Positions 50,235 through 59,491 of a DNA stretch of 64,000 bases are shown piece after piece (within the stretch, counting starts at the first letter, position 1; each line of letters opens with the position of its first letter). The position numbers and the translations under genes are program-made. Below the pieces are notes generated by a model. It ran no database searches, was not told where the DNA came from, and saw only the letters and a program-made list of their open reading frames with translations. This stretch comes from Sporosarcina beigongshangi (lineage in GTDB: Bacteria; Actinomycetota; Actinomycetes; Actinomycetales; Micrococcaceae): positions 62,001 through 126,000 of the forward strand of contig NZ_JADHDY010000010.1 of NCBI RefSeq assembly GCF_016820535.1, given 5' to 3'.

Positions 50235-51032
50235 ATGACAACCACAACGCAAAAAACCATGATCCGCTTCGAGGACCTGCGCCAGGAGTTCACGCTCACC
50301 GGCACCACCTTCACCGCCCTGGACGGTGTCAACCTGGACATTGCCGACGGCGAATTTGTCACCGTCGTGGGCCCCTCCGGCTGCGGCAAGTCCACAATGC
50401 TCAACGCGGCTGCCGGACTCCTGGACCCCACCGCTGGCCGCGTCATGGTCGATGACCGTGAAGTTGACGGCCCCAGCCCCCGCACCGGCGTCATCTTCCA
50501 GCAATACGCGCTGTTCCCCTGGCTCACCGTCCGCAAGAACGTGGAGTTTGGTTTGGAACTAAAGAAGGTTCCGGCGAAGGAACGCCGCACGGTCGTGGAC
50601 CACTACCTGGAATTGGTGGGTCTGTCCCGCTTCGCAGACGCGCTGCCCAAGGAACTCTCCGGCGGCATGAAGCAACGTTGCGCCATTGCCCGCGCCTACG
50701 CCGTGAACCCCGAGATCCTGCTCATGGACGAACCGTTCGGGGCACTGGACGCACTGACCCGGGTCCACATGCAGGAACAACTCCTGGAAACGTGGACCAA
50801 GGAGCGTCGCACAGTCATGTTTGTGACCCACGACGTCGACGAATCCGTCTTTCTCGCCTCCCGCGTGATCGTCATGGCCGCCCGGCCAGGACGCATCTAC
50901 AAGGAGATCAAGGTTGGCCTGCCCTACCCGCGCACAGAAGAGATGCGGCTCTCCGACGAGTTCGCCAAACTTCGCGCAGAGGTCTGGGCTGCCGTATACC
51001 ACCAGCCCGGCGTCGCCGAGGCACACCAGTAA
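50235..51032 (+). CDS. ABC transporter ATP-binding protein, SsuB/TauB type
   Basis: A 265-residue importer ATPase: Walker A VVGPSGCGKSTMLNAAAGLL near residue 46, Q-loop FQQYALFPWLTV, signature LSGGMKQRCAIARAYAVNPE, Walker B ILLMDEPFGALD, switch THDVDE. The set is that of SsuB/TauB/NrtD proteins. TAAGGAG is six bases before the ATG. It is the second gene of the operon. Confidence 0.95.
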   Translation: MTTTTQKTMIRFEDLRQEFTLTGTTFTALDGVNLDIADGEFVTVVGPSGCGKSTMLNAAAGLLDPTAGRVMVDDREVDGPSPRTGVIFQQYALFPWLTVRKNVEFGLELKKVPAKERRTVVDHYLELVGLSRFADALPKELSGGMKQRCAIARAYAVNPEILLMDEPFGALDALTRVHMQEQLLETWTKERRTVMFVTHDVDESVFLASRVIVMAARPGRIYKEIKVGLPYPRTEEMRLSDEFAKLRAEVWAAVYHQPGVAEAHQ

Positions 51033-51102
51033 CCTCATCCTTTTTGCAGCGCATCCCTCGTACCCCCTGCCCTCAATCCGGGCAAAACCTTCAGGAGAAG
51101 TC

Positions 51103-52128
51103 ATGACAACGTCCCTTACCCGCCGCAACGTCCTCCAGCTGTCCATGGGCGCAGCCGCAGTTTCACTCCTGGCCGCATGCGGCGCCAAGACCGAGGACAA
51201 CGGCTCCGCCTCGGGCGGGGCCAAGGAAACAGTTGAGATCAAGGTCGGCTACATCGCCGACTACAACGGGGCTGCCCTGATGGCCGTCGCCGACCAGGAA
51301 GGCCACTGGGCAAAGGCGGGCCTCAAGCCCAAGTACCTGCCCTTCACCAACGGCCCGCTCGCCATCCAGGCACTGGGGACCAACAACGTGGACGTCGTCT
51401 ACATCGGCTCCGGCGCCCTGTGGCTGCCGGCCTCAGGCAAGGCGGAAATCTGGGCCGTCAACTCCGTCTCCAACGCCGACCGCATCATCGCCCAGCCCGG
51501 CATCACGACACTGTCTGCGCTCAAGGGCAAGAAGGTTGCCGTGCCCACGGGAACCTCCGGCGACCAGCTCTTCAGCCTGGCACTGGACAAGGAAGGGCTC
51601 AACCGTGAGGACTTCGATGTCACGGCCATGGAACCGCCGGCCATCGTCGCCGCGTTTGCCTCCAAGCAGGTCGACGGTGCAGCACTGTGGTACCCGTTGA
51701 TCGACAGTGCCAAAAAGGGCCAACCGGACCTCGTGGAGATCTACTCCAACGAGGACTTCATCGACACCTTGACCTTCCCGTCCACCTTCGTGGCCGCCCC
51801 CGGACGGGCCGCCAAGGACGGGGCGCTGGCCGCCAGCTTCATTTCCGTAATCAAGGCAGCCAACGACTTCCGGCACAGCAACCAGGAAGACACCGTGGCA
51901 CTGACCGCCAAGTTCCTCAAGCTGAAGGAGGAAGACATGGCCGCCCAGGCCGGCGTCGCCAAGCTCTTCACATCCAAGGAACTGGAGACGCTCTCCTCAG
52001 AGGGCACCGTCAACACCTGGCTGGAGGGGCTGCAGAAGCAGTTCAAGGCTGACGGAAAGATCACCGAAGTCGTGGATCCGAAGACGTTCTACAACGCCGA
52101 GCTGTACATCAGCACCCCGGCGGTCTAG
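51103..52128 (+). CDS. ABC substrate-binding lipoprotein, SsuA/TauA type
   Basis: A 341-residue binding protein with a twin-arginine-like start (TRRNVLQLSMG) and lipobox LLAAC (Cys-27), so it is anchored outside the membrane. The body matches the NMT1/SsuA fold (VGYIADYNGAALMAVADQEG, TNNVDVVYIGSGALWL, GKKVAVPTGTSGDQ). TCAGGAGAAG precedes the ATG. It should bring a sulfonate- or sulfate-ester-like solute to the importer. It is followed six bases later by the sulfatase. Confidence 0.92.
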   Translation: MTTSLTRRNVLQLSMGAAAVSLLAACGAKTEDNGSASGGAKETVEIKVGYIADYNGAALMAVADQEGHWAKAGLKPKYLPFTNGPLAIQALGTNNVDVVYIGSGALWLPASGKAEIWAVNSVSNADRIIAQPGITTLSALKGKKVAVPTGTSGDQLFSLALDKEGLNREDFDVTAMEPPAIVAAFASKQVDGAALWYPLIDSAKKGQPDLVEIYSNEDFIDTLTFPSTFVAAPGRAAKDGALAASFISVIKAANDFRHSNQEDTVALTAKFLKLKEEDMAAQAGVAKLFTSKELETLSSEGTVNTWLEGLQKQFKADGKITEVVDPKTFYNAELYISTPAV

Positions 52129-52134
52129 GACGCA

Positions 52135-53649
52135 ATGACCTCTGTGACCCACACCGAAAAACGCCGCAACATGTTGTTCCTCATGACGGACCAGCAGCGC
52201 ATCGACACCCTCGGCTGCTACGGCAACACCTCCCGGCACACACCAAACCTGGACAAGCTGGCAGCGCGCGGCACCACCTTTGACCGGGCCTACACGCCCA
52301 CCGCCATCTGCACGCCGGCGCGCGCCAGCCTTCTCACCGGCCTGCAGCCCTTTGAACACGGGCTGCTGGCCAACTACGAATGGAACTCCGGCCACCGAGA
52401 GGAACTCCCCGACGGCCTGCCAACATTCTCTGCGGCCCTCACGGAACAGGGCTACCGGCTGGGCCACGTGGGCAAGTGGCATGTTGGCAGGGACCGCGGA
52501 CCTGAGCACTACGGATTTGAGGGCATCCACCTCCCCGGCGCCCTGAACGTCTTCGACGATCCCGGCTACGAGGACTGGCTCAAGGCCAACGGCCACCCGG
52601 ACTTTCGTATCTCCAACCCCGTCTACACCACCCGCGCCGACGGCAGCCAGGGCCACCTGATCGCCGGAGTCACCGACCAGCCCACGGAGGCCACGTTCGA
52701 GGCGTTCCTGGCCGACCAGACCATTGCCAAGTTGAGGGAGTTCGCGGCAGGCGCTCTGGAACCCGGGGACGGCACGCCGTTCTTCCTGTCCTGCCACATC
52801 TTCGGACCGCACCTGCCCTACCTGATCCCGCAGCAGTGGTACGACATGGTCGACCCCGCCACCGTTGAGCTGCCGGGCTCCTTCGCCGAGACCTTCAACG
52901 GAAAGCCCATGGTGCAGCAGGCATACGCCGAGTACTGGTCAACAGACTGCTTCTCGGTGGAAGAGTGGAAGAAGCTCACAGCCGTCTACTGGGGCTACGT
53001 GTCCATGATCGACCATGAAATTGGCCGCATCCTGGACGTCCTGGACGAACTGGGGCTGACGGAAAACACTGCCGTCATGTTCACCGCCGACCACGGGGAA
53101 TTCACGGGCGCACACCGGCTCAACGACAAAGGCCCGGCCATGTATGAGGACATTTACCGCATACCGGCCATCGTGGCCCTGCCCGGCGAAACGGAACGGC
53201 GCAACGACCGCTTCATTAGCCTGCTGGACTTCACCGCAACATTCCACGAGATCTCCGGGGCCGACGCCTCCGGCGTGCACGGGCGAAGCCTGCTGCCCCT
53301 GGCACGCGGCGAGGATGTGGAAGGGTGGCGCGAGGACATTCTGTGTGAATTCCACGGACACCACTTCCCCTACGCCCAGCGCATGATCCGGAACAAGGAC
53401 GTGAAGTACATTGCCAACCCGGAAGGGATCGACGAGTTCTACGACATGAACGCCGACCCCGACGAATTGGTGAACGTCATCGACGTTCCCGTCTACCGCG
53501 AACGCGTCAGCCACATGCGCCGGACCATGTACCGGCAGCTGGTTGAACGCGGTGACAAGTTTGCCCAGTGGCTGGCATTTGCCGGCGACATTCCCGACGA
53601 CGAACGGGTCCGCCCCGTCACCGCCGTCGAACGTTTCATCACTCAATAG
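52135..53649 (+). CDS. Type I (formylglycine) sulfatase, cytoplasmic
   Basis: A 504-residue alkaline-phosphatase-fold sulfatase. The formylglycine site is C59-T-P-A-R63 (AICTPARASLLTG); metal ligands include D19/Q20 (LMTDQQRIDTLG) and the Asp-His pair in MFTADHGEFTGAH. It has no signal peptide, so it acts inside the cell on an imported substrate. It resembles choline-sulfatase/arylsulfatase A groups, but the substrate is not fixed by sequence. It is the last gene of the importer operon. A formylglycine-generating enzyme is needed and is not in this window. Confidence 0.93.
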   Translation: MTSVTHTEKRRNMLFLMTDQQRIDTLGCYGNTSRHTPNLDKLAARGTTFDRAYTPTAICTPARASLLTGLQPFEHGLLANYEWNSGHREELPDGLPTFSAALTEQGYRLGHVGKWHVGRDRGPEHYGFEGIHLPGALNVFDDPGYEDWLKANGHPDFRISNPVYTTRADGSQGHLIAGVTDQPTEATFEAFLADQTIAKLREFAAGALEPGDGTPFFLSCHIFGPHLPYLIPQQWYDMVDPATVELPGSFAETFNGKPMVQQAYAEYWSTDCFSVEEWKKLTAVYWGYVSMIDHEIGRILDVLDELGLTENTAVMFTADHGEFTGAHRLNDKGPAMYEDIYRIPAIVALPGETERRNDRFISLLDFTATFHEISGADASGVHGRSLLPLARGEDVEGWREDILCEFHGHHFPYAQRMIRNKDVKYIANPEGIDEFYDMNADPDELVNVIDVPVYRERVSHMRRTMYRQLVERGDKFAQWLAFAGDIPDDERVRPVTAVERFITQ

Positions 53650-53706
53650 CTCCACCCGACACCGGATGCCTCTTGTGGTCCCATAAGAAACAAGGCGAGG
53701 AATAGA

Positions 53707-55905
53707 TTGAAGGCTATAAGAAAAACCACCACGGCCGGGCTGGCCTGTGCCGCCGCCCTTGGCCTGTTTGCGGCCATGCTGCCCTCGGCGGCAACCGCGG
53801 CGCCTGCCGAGTCCGCCCCCATCGTGGTGCCGCCGCCGGCCCCCGTCCAGATGCCGGTCAACCTGGCGCTGACCGGGACGGCGACGGCCTCCAGCGTCGA
53901 GCCGGCGTTGCCCGGCAACACGGCAAAGCTGGCCGTCGACGGCGACAGCAGCACGCGCTGGTCCTCCGCCTACGTGGACGCCACGTGGCTGCAGGTGGAA
54001 CTGGCCCAGGCCGGTCCCGTTGACAACGTCAAGATCACCTGGCCCAATGCCGCAGCCCGCAAGTACACGCTGCAAACCTCCATGGACGGGACCACTTGGA
54101 CCGACGTCGAAACCATCACCTCCACCACCGGGCCTGGCCGAGTCGACGAGATCCAGGTTGGCGCCTCCGAAGCCAAGTTTGTGCGGATGATGGGTGCCGC
54201 ACGGTGGTCAAGCTTCGGCTACTCGATATCGGAGTTTGAAATCTACGACCGGCCCGCGCCGCCGGCGCCGGACAACCTGCCCTTGGTGCCCCTTCCGGCG
54301 TCGTACGCAGAAACCGCCGACGGCACCTTCAAGCTGCTGCCATCGAGCCACATCGTCGCCAACGGCGACGATGCCATGGCCGCCGCCAACTATTTTGCGG
54401 AAAAGGCCCGCAGGAGCACCGGCTACAAGCTTCCCGTGGTCCAGGGCAAGGCCAGAAAAATGGACATTGCCGTGACCGTTGCGCCCGGAAGTTCGCAGGA
54501 AAGTCCGGAGAGCTACGCCCTCCAGGCCGGCGCGGACGGTGTGCGAGTCGAGGCCAACACCGCTGCCGGCGCCCTGAACGGGGTGCAAACCCTGCGCCAG
54601 CTGTTCCCGCAGTGGATCGAATCCGCAACCCCCGTGCGCGCGGACTGGACCATTGACGGCGTCGTCATCAGCGACCACCCCCGCTACGAGTACCGAGGCA
54701 TCCAGATCGACGTTGCCCGGTCCTTCTACACAGTGGATGAGATGAAGGAGCACATCGACAACGCGGCGCAATTCAAGTTCAACCGGCTCCACCTCCACCT
54801 CACGGACGACCAGGGCTGGCGCATCGCCATGGACCAGCCCGCGGAGAACCCCTCCGGCATCAAGTACACCGACCTGACCGACATTTCCGGCGCGACGGCC
54901 ATGACGTACAACGATGCCGGGGTCCTCCAGGGCACCGAACTGGGCCACACCGGCTTCTACACCAAGGCCGACTATCGGGAGATCGTGCGCTACGCCGGAG
55001 AAAACGGCATGGTGGTGGTGCCTGAAATCGACATGCCGGGACACACAACAGCGGCACTCCACGCCATTCCGCAGCTGAACTCGGCCGGATCCGCGCCAAA
55101 GCCCAAAACCGGGGAGGCCACCGCACCGGCCCAGGGCTCCGGCAATGTGGGCAGCTCCACCTTCGACGCCGACAGCGCCGCCACGTACGAGTTCACGAAG
55201 GAAGTCCTGACCCAGCTCGCGGCCATGACGCCCGGCCCGTACCTGCACATTGGCGGCGACGAGTCCCACGTAACCCCGCACGACAAGTACACCAAGATGG
55301 TTGAAGCATTTGCCGGCCAGGTCTTGGACACCGGAAAGCAGGTCATCGGCTGGAACGAGTATTCCTCGGCAGCACTGCCTGAAGGTGCCGTCGTGCAATA
55401 TTGGGCCGGCAACCGCCAGGCCGTGGCTGACCAGATCAAGGCCAACAACTCCAAAGCCATCCTCTCCCCCGTCGAACGCACCTACATCCCACAGAAGCAG
55501 GACGCCTCCGAGACCGCCGGCGGCACGTGGGGCTGCGGCGGACCCTGCACCCTGGCGACCCACTACGACTGGAATCCCGCCAACTACCTGCCGGGCATCG
55601 GTGATGACCGCGTACTGGGCGTTGAGACCGTCCAGTGGGGCGAGTGGATCCGCGGCATGGACCAGGTGGAGTCCCTCCAGTACCCGCGCACCCTGGCCAC
55701 GGCCGAGGTGGGCTGGTCACAGCAGGCGGACCGCAACTACGCCGACTTCACCAAGCGGCTGGGGCAGCTTGGCGGGCGCATGGACCTCCAGGGCATCAAC
55801 TTCTTCAAGACTGCAGGGGTTGACTGGACGTCGGCGCCCGAAGGCAGCTGTGTCCGACCCGCCGGAAACCCGCCGGCCCACGTTCCCTGCCGCATCGCCG
55901 GCTGA
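53707..55905 (+). CDS. Secreted beta-N-acetylhexosaminidase (GH20)
   Basis: A 732-residue secreted enzyme. A Sec signal peptide ends near ATAAPAES (about residue 32-38). An F5/8 type C (CBM32-like) binding domain follows at about 50-180 (ALTGTATASSVEP, WSSFGYSISEFEIY), then a GH20b domain and the GH20 catalytic barrel with D518-E519 in HIGGDESHVTPHDK. It removes terminal N-acetylglucosamine or N-acetylgalactosamine from glycans outside the cell. The start is TTG at 53707 after GAGG. It lies 57 bases after the sulfatase, in the same direction, suggesting joint use on a sulfated glycan. A strong terminator follows. Confidence 0.93.
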   Translation: MKAIRKTTTAGLACAAALGLFAAMLPSAATAAPAESAPIVVPPPAPVQMPVNLALTGTATASSVEPALPGNTAKLAVDGDSSTRWSSAYVDATWLQVELAQAGPVDNVKITWPNAAARKYTLQTSMDGTTWTDVETITSTTGPGRVDEIQVGASEAKFVRMMGAARWSSFGYSISEFEIYDRPAPPAPDNLPLVPLPASYAETADGTFKLLPSSHIVANGDDAMAAANYFAEKARRSTGYKLPVVQGKARKMDIAVTVAPGSSQESPESYALQAGADGVRVEANTAAGALNGVQTLRQLFPQWIESATPVRADWTIDGVVISDHPRYEYRGIQIDVARSFYTVDEMKEHIDNAAQFKFNRLHLHLTDDQGWRIAMDQPAENPSGIKYTDLTDISGATAMTYNDAGVLQGTELGHTGFYTKADYREIVRYAGENGMVVVPEIDMPGHTTAALHAIPQLNSAGSAPKPKTGEATAPAQGSGNVGSSTFDADSAATYEFTKEVLTQLAAMTPGPYLHIGGDESHVTPHDKYTKMVEAFAGQVLDTGKQVIGWNEYSSAALPEGAVVQYWAGNRQAVADQIKANNSKAILSPVERTYIPQKQDASETAGGTWGCGGPCTLATHYDWNPANYLPGIGDDRVLGVETVQWGEWIRGMDQVESLQYPRTLATAEVGWSQQADRNYADFTKRLGQLGGRMDLQGINFFKTAGVDWTSAPEGSCVRPAGNPPAHVPCRIAG

Positions 55906-55990
55906 CCCCGGAACGGGACCTCCACAGACCATGCACCGGCGGGCAATTTCCGACGCCGGCGCATGCACCAGGTACGACCGCTAACCAAGA

Positions 55991-56023
55991 GCCGGGCACC
56001 CATGCCGAGGGTGCCCGGCTTTT
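55991..56023 (+). terminator. Terminator after GH20
   Basis: GCCGGGCACCC (55991-56001) and GGGTGCCCGGC (56009-56019) form an 11-bp stem with a seven-base loop, followed by TTTT. It lies about 85 bases past the GH20 stop and ends the sulfatase/GH20 transcription unit. Confidence 0.85.
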
Positions 56024-56241
56024 GCGCGCCCGCAAGGTGTTCCGCGGCGCTCCCCCGGCGGACGGCCAAAATTCGGCTGCCCGAGCTGGTGCAAAAGAGT
56101 TTCCAACCGGTGTCCGTGAAAAAGGAATAATTCGTGCCCGGCAGGCCTTACACTTGTTGACCTGCCCCGCGGTGCGGCCGTTTCTCAGGCAAACAACCCG
56201 GCAGCCCATGATTTTCCATCTTTATCGAGTTCAGGATTCCT

Positions 56242-57720
56242 ATGTCTACAACAAGTGTTCAAGTGCCGGACAAGCTATCGGCCAGGGACCGGACCACCAT
56301 TGCGGTGCTCCTCGTGTCCGCCTTCGTTGTAATCCTCAACGAAACCATCATGAACGTGGCCCTGCCGAAGCTCATGCACGAGTTTGCCGTCTCACCCTCG
56401 GCCATCCAGTGGCTTGCGACGGCGTTTATGCTCACCATGGCCGTGGTCATCCCCACCACCGGCTACCTGCTCCAGCGGCTGCCCATCCGCACCGTTTTTC
56501 TGCTGGCCATGGGCCTGTTCTCGGCGGGCACGCTGCTGGCCGGGCTCGCCCCGGGCTTTGAGGTGCTGCTTGCCGCGCGCGTGGTCCAGGCCTCCGGCAC
56601 GGCCATCATGATGCCGCTGCTCATGACCACCATCCTGGACCTGGTGCCGACACACCGCCGCGGCGCCGTCATGGGCAACGTCTCCATCGTCATTTCCGTG
56701 GCCCCGGCCATCGGGCCCACCCTGTCCGGGCTGATACTGCACTCGCTGTCGTGGCGTTTCATGTTCCTGCTGGTGCTGCCCATCGCGCTGATCGCCCTGG
56801 TCCTCGGCGCCCGGCTGCTGCCCACTGGCGGCGAACGCAGCAAGTCGAAGCTGTCCCTGCCCTCGCTCCTGATGTCCATCCCGGCCTTCGGCGGGCTCGT
56901 TTACGGCCTGAGCGGGATCGGCTCGCCCGACGCGCAGACACACCAGATTGCCCTGATCTCCCTCGCTGTGTCGCTGGTGTTCCTGGCCGGCTTCGTCCTT
57001 CTGCAGCTGCGCCTGCAGCGGACGGACTCCGCGCTCCTGGACATGCGCCCCTTCAAGTACCGCCAGTTCACGCTGGCACTGGCGCTCATGGTCATGGCCA
57101 TGCTGTCCATGTTCGGGGTGATCATCCTCCTGCCCATGTACCTGCAGAATGTGCGCGGCCTGGACGTGCTCGCCACGGGTCTGACCATGCTTCCCGGCGG
57201 CGTCCTCATGGGACTGCTGGCGCCGTTCGTGGGCAAGCTGTTCGACAAGGTCGGCGCCCGCCCGCTCCTGGTCCCCGGAGGCCTCCTCCTGGCAGCGGTC
57301 CTGTTCACCTTCACCCAGCTCAGCGAAACCACGCCGCTGCCGCTGATCATCGGCCTGCACCTGCTCATGTCCACGGCGCTGGCGTTCATCTTCACCCCTG
57401 CCTTCACGGCGGGGCTGAACCCGCTGCCGCATTCGCTGCACTCGCACGGATCCGCTGTCCTCTCCACGCTCCAGCAGCTGGGCGGCGCGGCGGGAACGGC
57501 GCTCCTGGTGGGCATCATGTCAGCCGGGACGGTGGCCGCGGCGGCCGCAGGAAAGGGTGAGATTGCGGCGCAGACCGCCGGTTTCAGCAGCGGCTTCCTG
57601 GTCGCCGCAATCGTCTCCCTGGGCATTGTGGTGATTGCGCTCTTCATGGGCAAGTCCGACGCCGAGCCCTCCTCGGCGTCCGATCCCGCCGACGCGGTGC
57701 TCGCCAAAGAGGCACACTAG
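56242..57720 (+). CDS. MFS multidrug exporter, DHA2 family (EmrB/QacA type)
   Basis: A 492-residue transporter with 14 predicted helices. Motifs: FVVILNETIMNVALPKLMHE near helix 1, AARVVQASGTAIMMPLLMTT, and GNVSIVISVAPAIGPTLSGL (motif C, the antiporter signature). The C-terminal tail is acidic and serine-rich. The start ATG at 56242 lies just before the first helix. It uses the proton gradient to expel hydrophobic compounds. There is no adjacent regulator, and a strong hairpin ends it. Confidence 0.92.
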   Translation: MSTTSVQVPDKLSARDRTTIAVLLVSAFVVILNETIMNVALPKLMHEFAVSPSAIQWLATAFMLTMAVVIPTTGYLLQRLPIRTVFLLAMGLFSAGTLLAGLAPGFEVLLAARVVQASGTAIMMPLLMTTILDLVPTHRRGAVMGNVSIVISVAPAIGPTLSGLILHSLSWRFMFLLVLPIALIALVLGARLLPTGGERSKSKLSLPSLLMSIPAFGGLVYGLSGIGSPDAQTHQIALISLAVSLVFLAGFVLLQLRLQRTDSALLDMRPFKYRQFTLALALMVMAMLSMFGVIILLPMYLQNVRGLDVLATGLTMLPGGVLMGLLAPFVGKLFDKVGARPLLVPGGLLLAAVLFTFTQLSETTPLPLIIGLHLLMSTALAFIFTPAFTAGLNPLPHSLHSHGSAVLSTLQQLGGAAGTALLVGIMSAGTVAAAAAGKGEIAAQTAGFSSGFLVAAIVSLGIVVIALFMGKSDAEPSSASDPADAVLAKEAH

Positions 57721-57741
57721 CTCCCTCCCGCTCCCCTGCCG

Positions 57742-57778
57742 CCAAGGGCCCGCCACCGTCACGGTGGCGGGCCCTTGG
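57742..57778. terminator. 18-bp hairpin between convergent genes
   Basis: CCAAGGGCCCGCCACCGT (57742-57759) pairs perfectly with its complement at 57761-57778, with one central base. It lies about 22 bases after the MFS stop and 22 before the stop of the convergent small membrane protein gene, so it can serve both as terminator. Confidence 0.8.
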
Positions 57779-57799
57779 GGTTTCCGGGAAGACCCTGGC

Positions 57800-58000
57800 T
57801 CAGTCGGGGACGAGGAAATGCCAGCCCAGCCACCATGCAAACAGCAGCAGGGTGATGCGGGCTGCACGGTGCGCAAACACGTTCTCCAGAAGGACTCCCA
57901 ACGGCGCAAGCACCTCCGGCCGGGCTCGGGCCACAAGAACCAGCGTGATGCCGGCCAAGGGAACCAGCGCATAGCCCGCCACCACCAGGACCAAGGTCAC
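57800..58000 (-). CDS. DUF6186-like small membrane protein
   Basis: A 66-residue protein with two hydrophobic segments (about residues 3-23 and 45-62) and the ending AARITLLLFAWWLGWHFLVP that is characteristic of this small actinobacterial family. The GTG at 58000 overlaps the stop of the preceding gene (GTGA), so the two are coupled. Function unknown. Confidence 0.7.
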   Translation of the reverse strand: MTLVLVVAGYALVPLAGITLVLVARARPEVLAPLGVLLENVFAHRAARITLLLFAWWLGWHFLVPD

Positions 58001-58758
58001 GGTTTCACCGCCGACCGGACCAGTCCGGCACACCCCGCCAGCCAGACAAGCATCATGAGCCAGCGGCTGTCCTGATTGTCGAACAGCGGCTGAAGCAAGT
58101 CCGTCAGCGGAGGGTACGCCCATGCACCGGCTGGATCGAGCACGTCGATGAAGTAGTTTCCCAACTCCCACAGGGCCAGGAAAAGCAGGACTGACGCCCA
58201 CCACCACGCCGACCGACGCAGAGGTTTTGGCGCCCGGGGGCGTGAGGAGTCCCCCGGCCGCTGCGAGGCGCGCCCCGTACGCGGCCGGGACGGTTCCACC
58301 CCGGGCAGCTGCGCCGGGGACGGTCTTTGCGGCCAGGCAACGACCAGCATCCCTGCCCCGGCCAGTCCCACCGCGGCAGGAACGCCCAGGCTGTCAGGAG
58401 GCGCCAGTACCACCACCACGGCGGCACCTGCGCCCAGCGCCGGCAGGGCCCACACCAGGACCCGGCCGGACAGCCGCGCCTGCCGGCTCTGCGCCGCGGC
58501 CGGTCTGCTGGGTCCGGCAGACCCCCTGTGCCGCACGTGGCGCAGGGCCGTGTCTGCGCCAAGGGCCAGCCCCGCCGCCAGAAAGATCCAGCCGTCCGCG
58601 GGAACTCCGCGGTAAAAATGGAAGCCAGCCGTGATGAAGAGGACCAGCACCCAGGGCAGGGAGTGGCGCAACAGCTCGGGTGCCGGCGTTGAAACAGTCG
58701 CAGCGTCCCGTGCCGGGATGCCACCATCCCGGCTGCTTCCCGCAACAGAGCCAGCCAT
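57997..58758 (-). CDS. Hypothetical membrane protein
   Basis: A protein of about 253 residues with six hydrophobic segments in two groups (about residues 30-75 and 100-145, then 195-215 and 235-250) and an arginine/proline-rich cytoplasmic loop between (GVEPSRPRTGRASQRPGD). The ATG at 58758 has GGTGGA upstream; a further ATG at 58788 is possible. It is coupled to the DUF6186-like gene. The pair is common in Arthrobacter-type genomes, without known function. Confidence 0.7.
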   Translation of the reverse strand: MAGSVAGSSRDGGIPARDAATVSTPAPELLRHSLPWVLVLFITAGFHFYRGVPADGWIFLAAGLALGADTALRHVRHRGSAGPSRPAAAQSRQARLSGRVLVWALPALGAGAAVVVVLAPPDSLGVPAAVGLAGAGMLVVAWPQRPSPAQLPGVEPSRPRTGRASQRPGDSSRPRAPKPLRRSAWWWASVLLFLALWELGNYFIDVLDPAGAWAYPPLTDLLQPLFDNQDSRWLMMLVWLAGCAGLVRSAVKP

Positions 58759-58864
58759 GGTCCAAGTCCACCACCGGAACGCACCCATGGCCAGAGGCGC
58801 TTCATGGGACTACCCTAAAACCGTGGGCGTCCGCCCGCAGCCGCGCAAGCCGAGGGGAACTGCA

Positions 58865-59434
58865 ATGAGCTACACAGTCGGCGTTTTTGTTGGAAGCCTG
58901 GCCTCCGATTCCATCAACCGGAAGCTGGCCAAGGCGCTGTTCAAGCTGGCGCCGCCGGAGCTGAAACTCATGGAAATCCCCATCGGGAAGCTGCCCCTGT
59001 ACAACCGCGACTTTGATGCCGACTTCCCACCGGAGGCCCGCGCGTTCAAGGAAGCCGTCGCGGCTGTGGATGCGCTGATATTTGTGACGCCGGAGTACAA
59101 CCGCAGCATCCCGGGCGCGCTCAAGAATGCGATTGACTGGGGTTCGAGGCCGTGGGGCAGCAACTCATTTGCCAAGAAGCCGTCGGCGGTGACGGGGACG
59201 TCGATGGGACAGATCAGCACAGCCGTCGCCCAGCAGCACCTTCGCAGCATCCTCTCCTTTGTGAACTCGCCGGAGCTGGCCCAGCCCGAAGCCTACGTGC
59301 ACTTCACGGAGAACATGATCGACGACGACGGCAACGTCGCCGACCAGCGCACCGTGGACTTCCTCCGCAACTGGCTGCAGGAATTCCACATCTTCATCGT
59401 CAAGGTGGTGGGCGCGCAGCGCATCACCCTCTAG
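58865..59434 (+). CDS. NADPH-dependent FMN reductase
   Basis: A 189-residue flavodoxin-fold oxidoreductase of the SsuE/ArsH/chromate reductase group: GVFVGSLASDSINRKLAKAL with the FMN phosphate loop, IPIGKLPLYNRDFDAD, and the flavin-binding VTPEYNRSIPGALKNAIDWG. It reduces quinones, azo compounds or chromate with NADPH. GAGGGGAACTGC precedes the ATG at 58865. It stands alone; the window has no partner monooxygenase next to it, though the flavin monooxygenase at 28666 would need such a reductase. Confidence 0.93.
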   Translation: MSYTVGVFVGSLASDSINRKLAKALFKLAPPELKLMEIPIGKLPLYNRDFDADFPPEARAFKEAVAAVDALIFVTPEYNRSIPGALKNAIDWGSRPWGSNSFAKKPSAVTGTSMGQISTAVAQQHLRSILSFVNSPELAQPEAYVHFTENMIDDDGNVADQRTVDFLRNWLQEFHIFIVKVVGAQRITL

Positions 59435-59491
59435 CCGGCGGAGCGAGGCAGCAACGGGCAAGCGGAGGCGCCGTTGCCACGGGCTCTGCAA

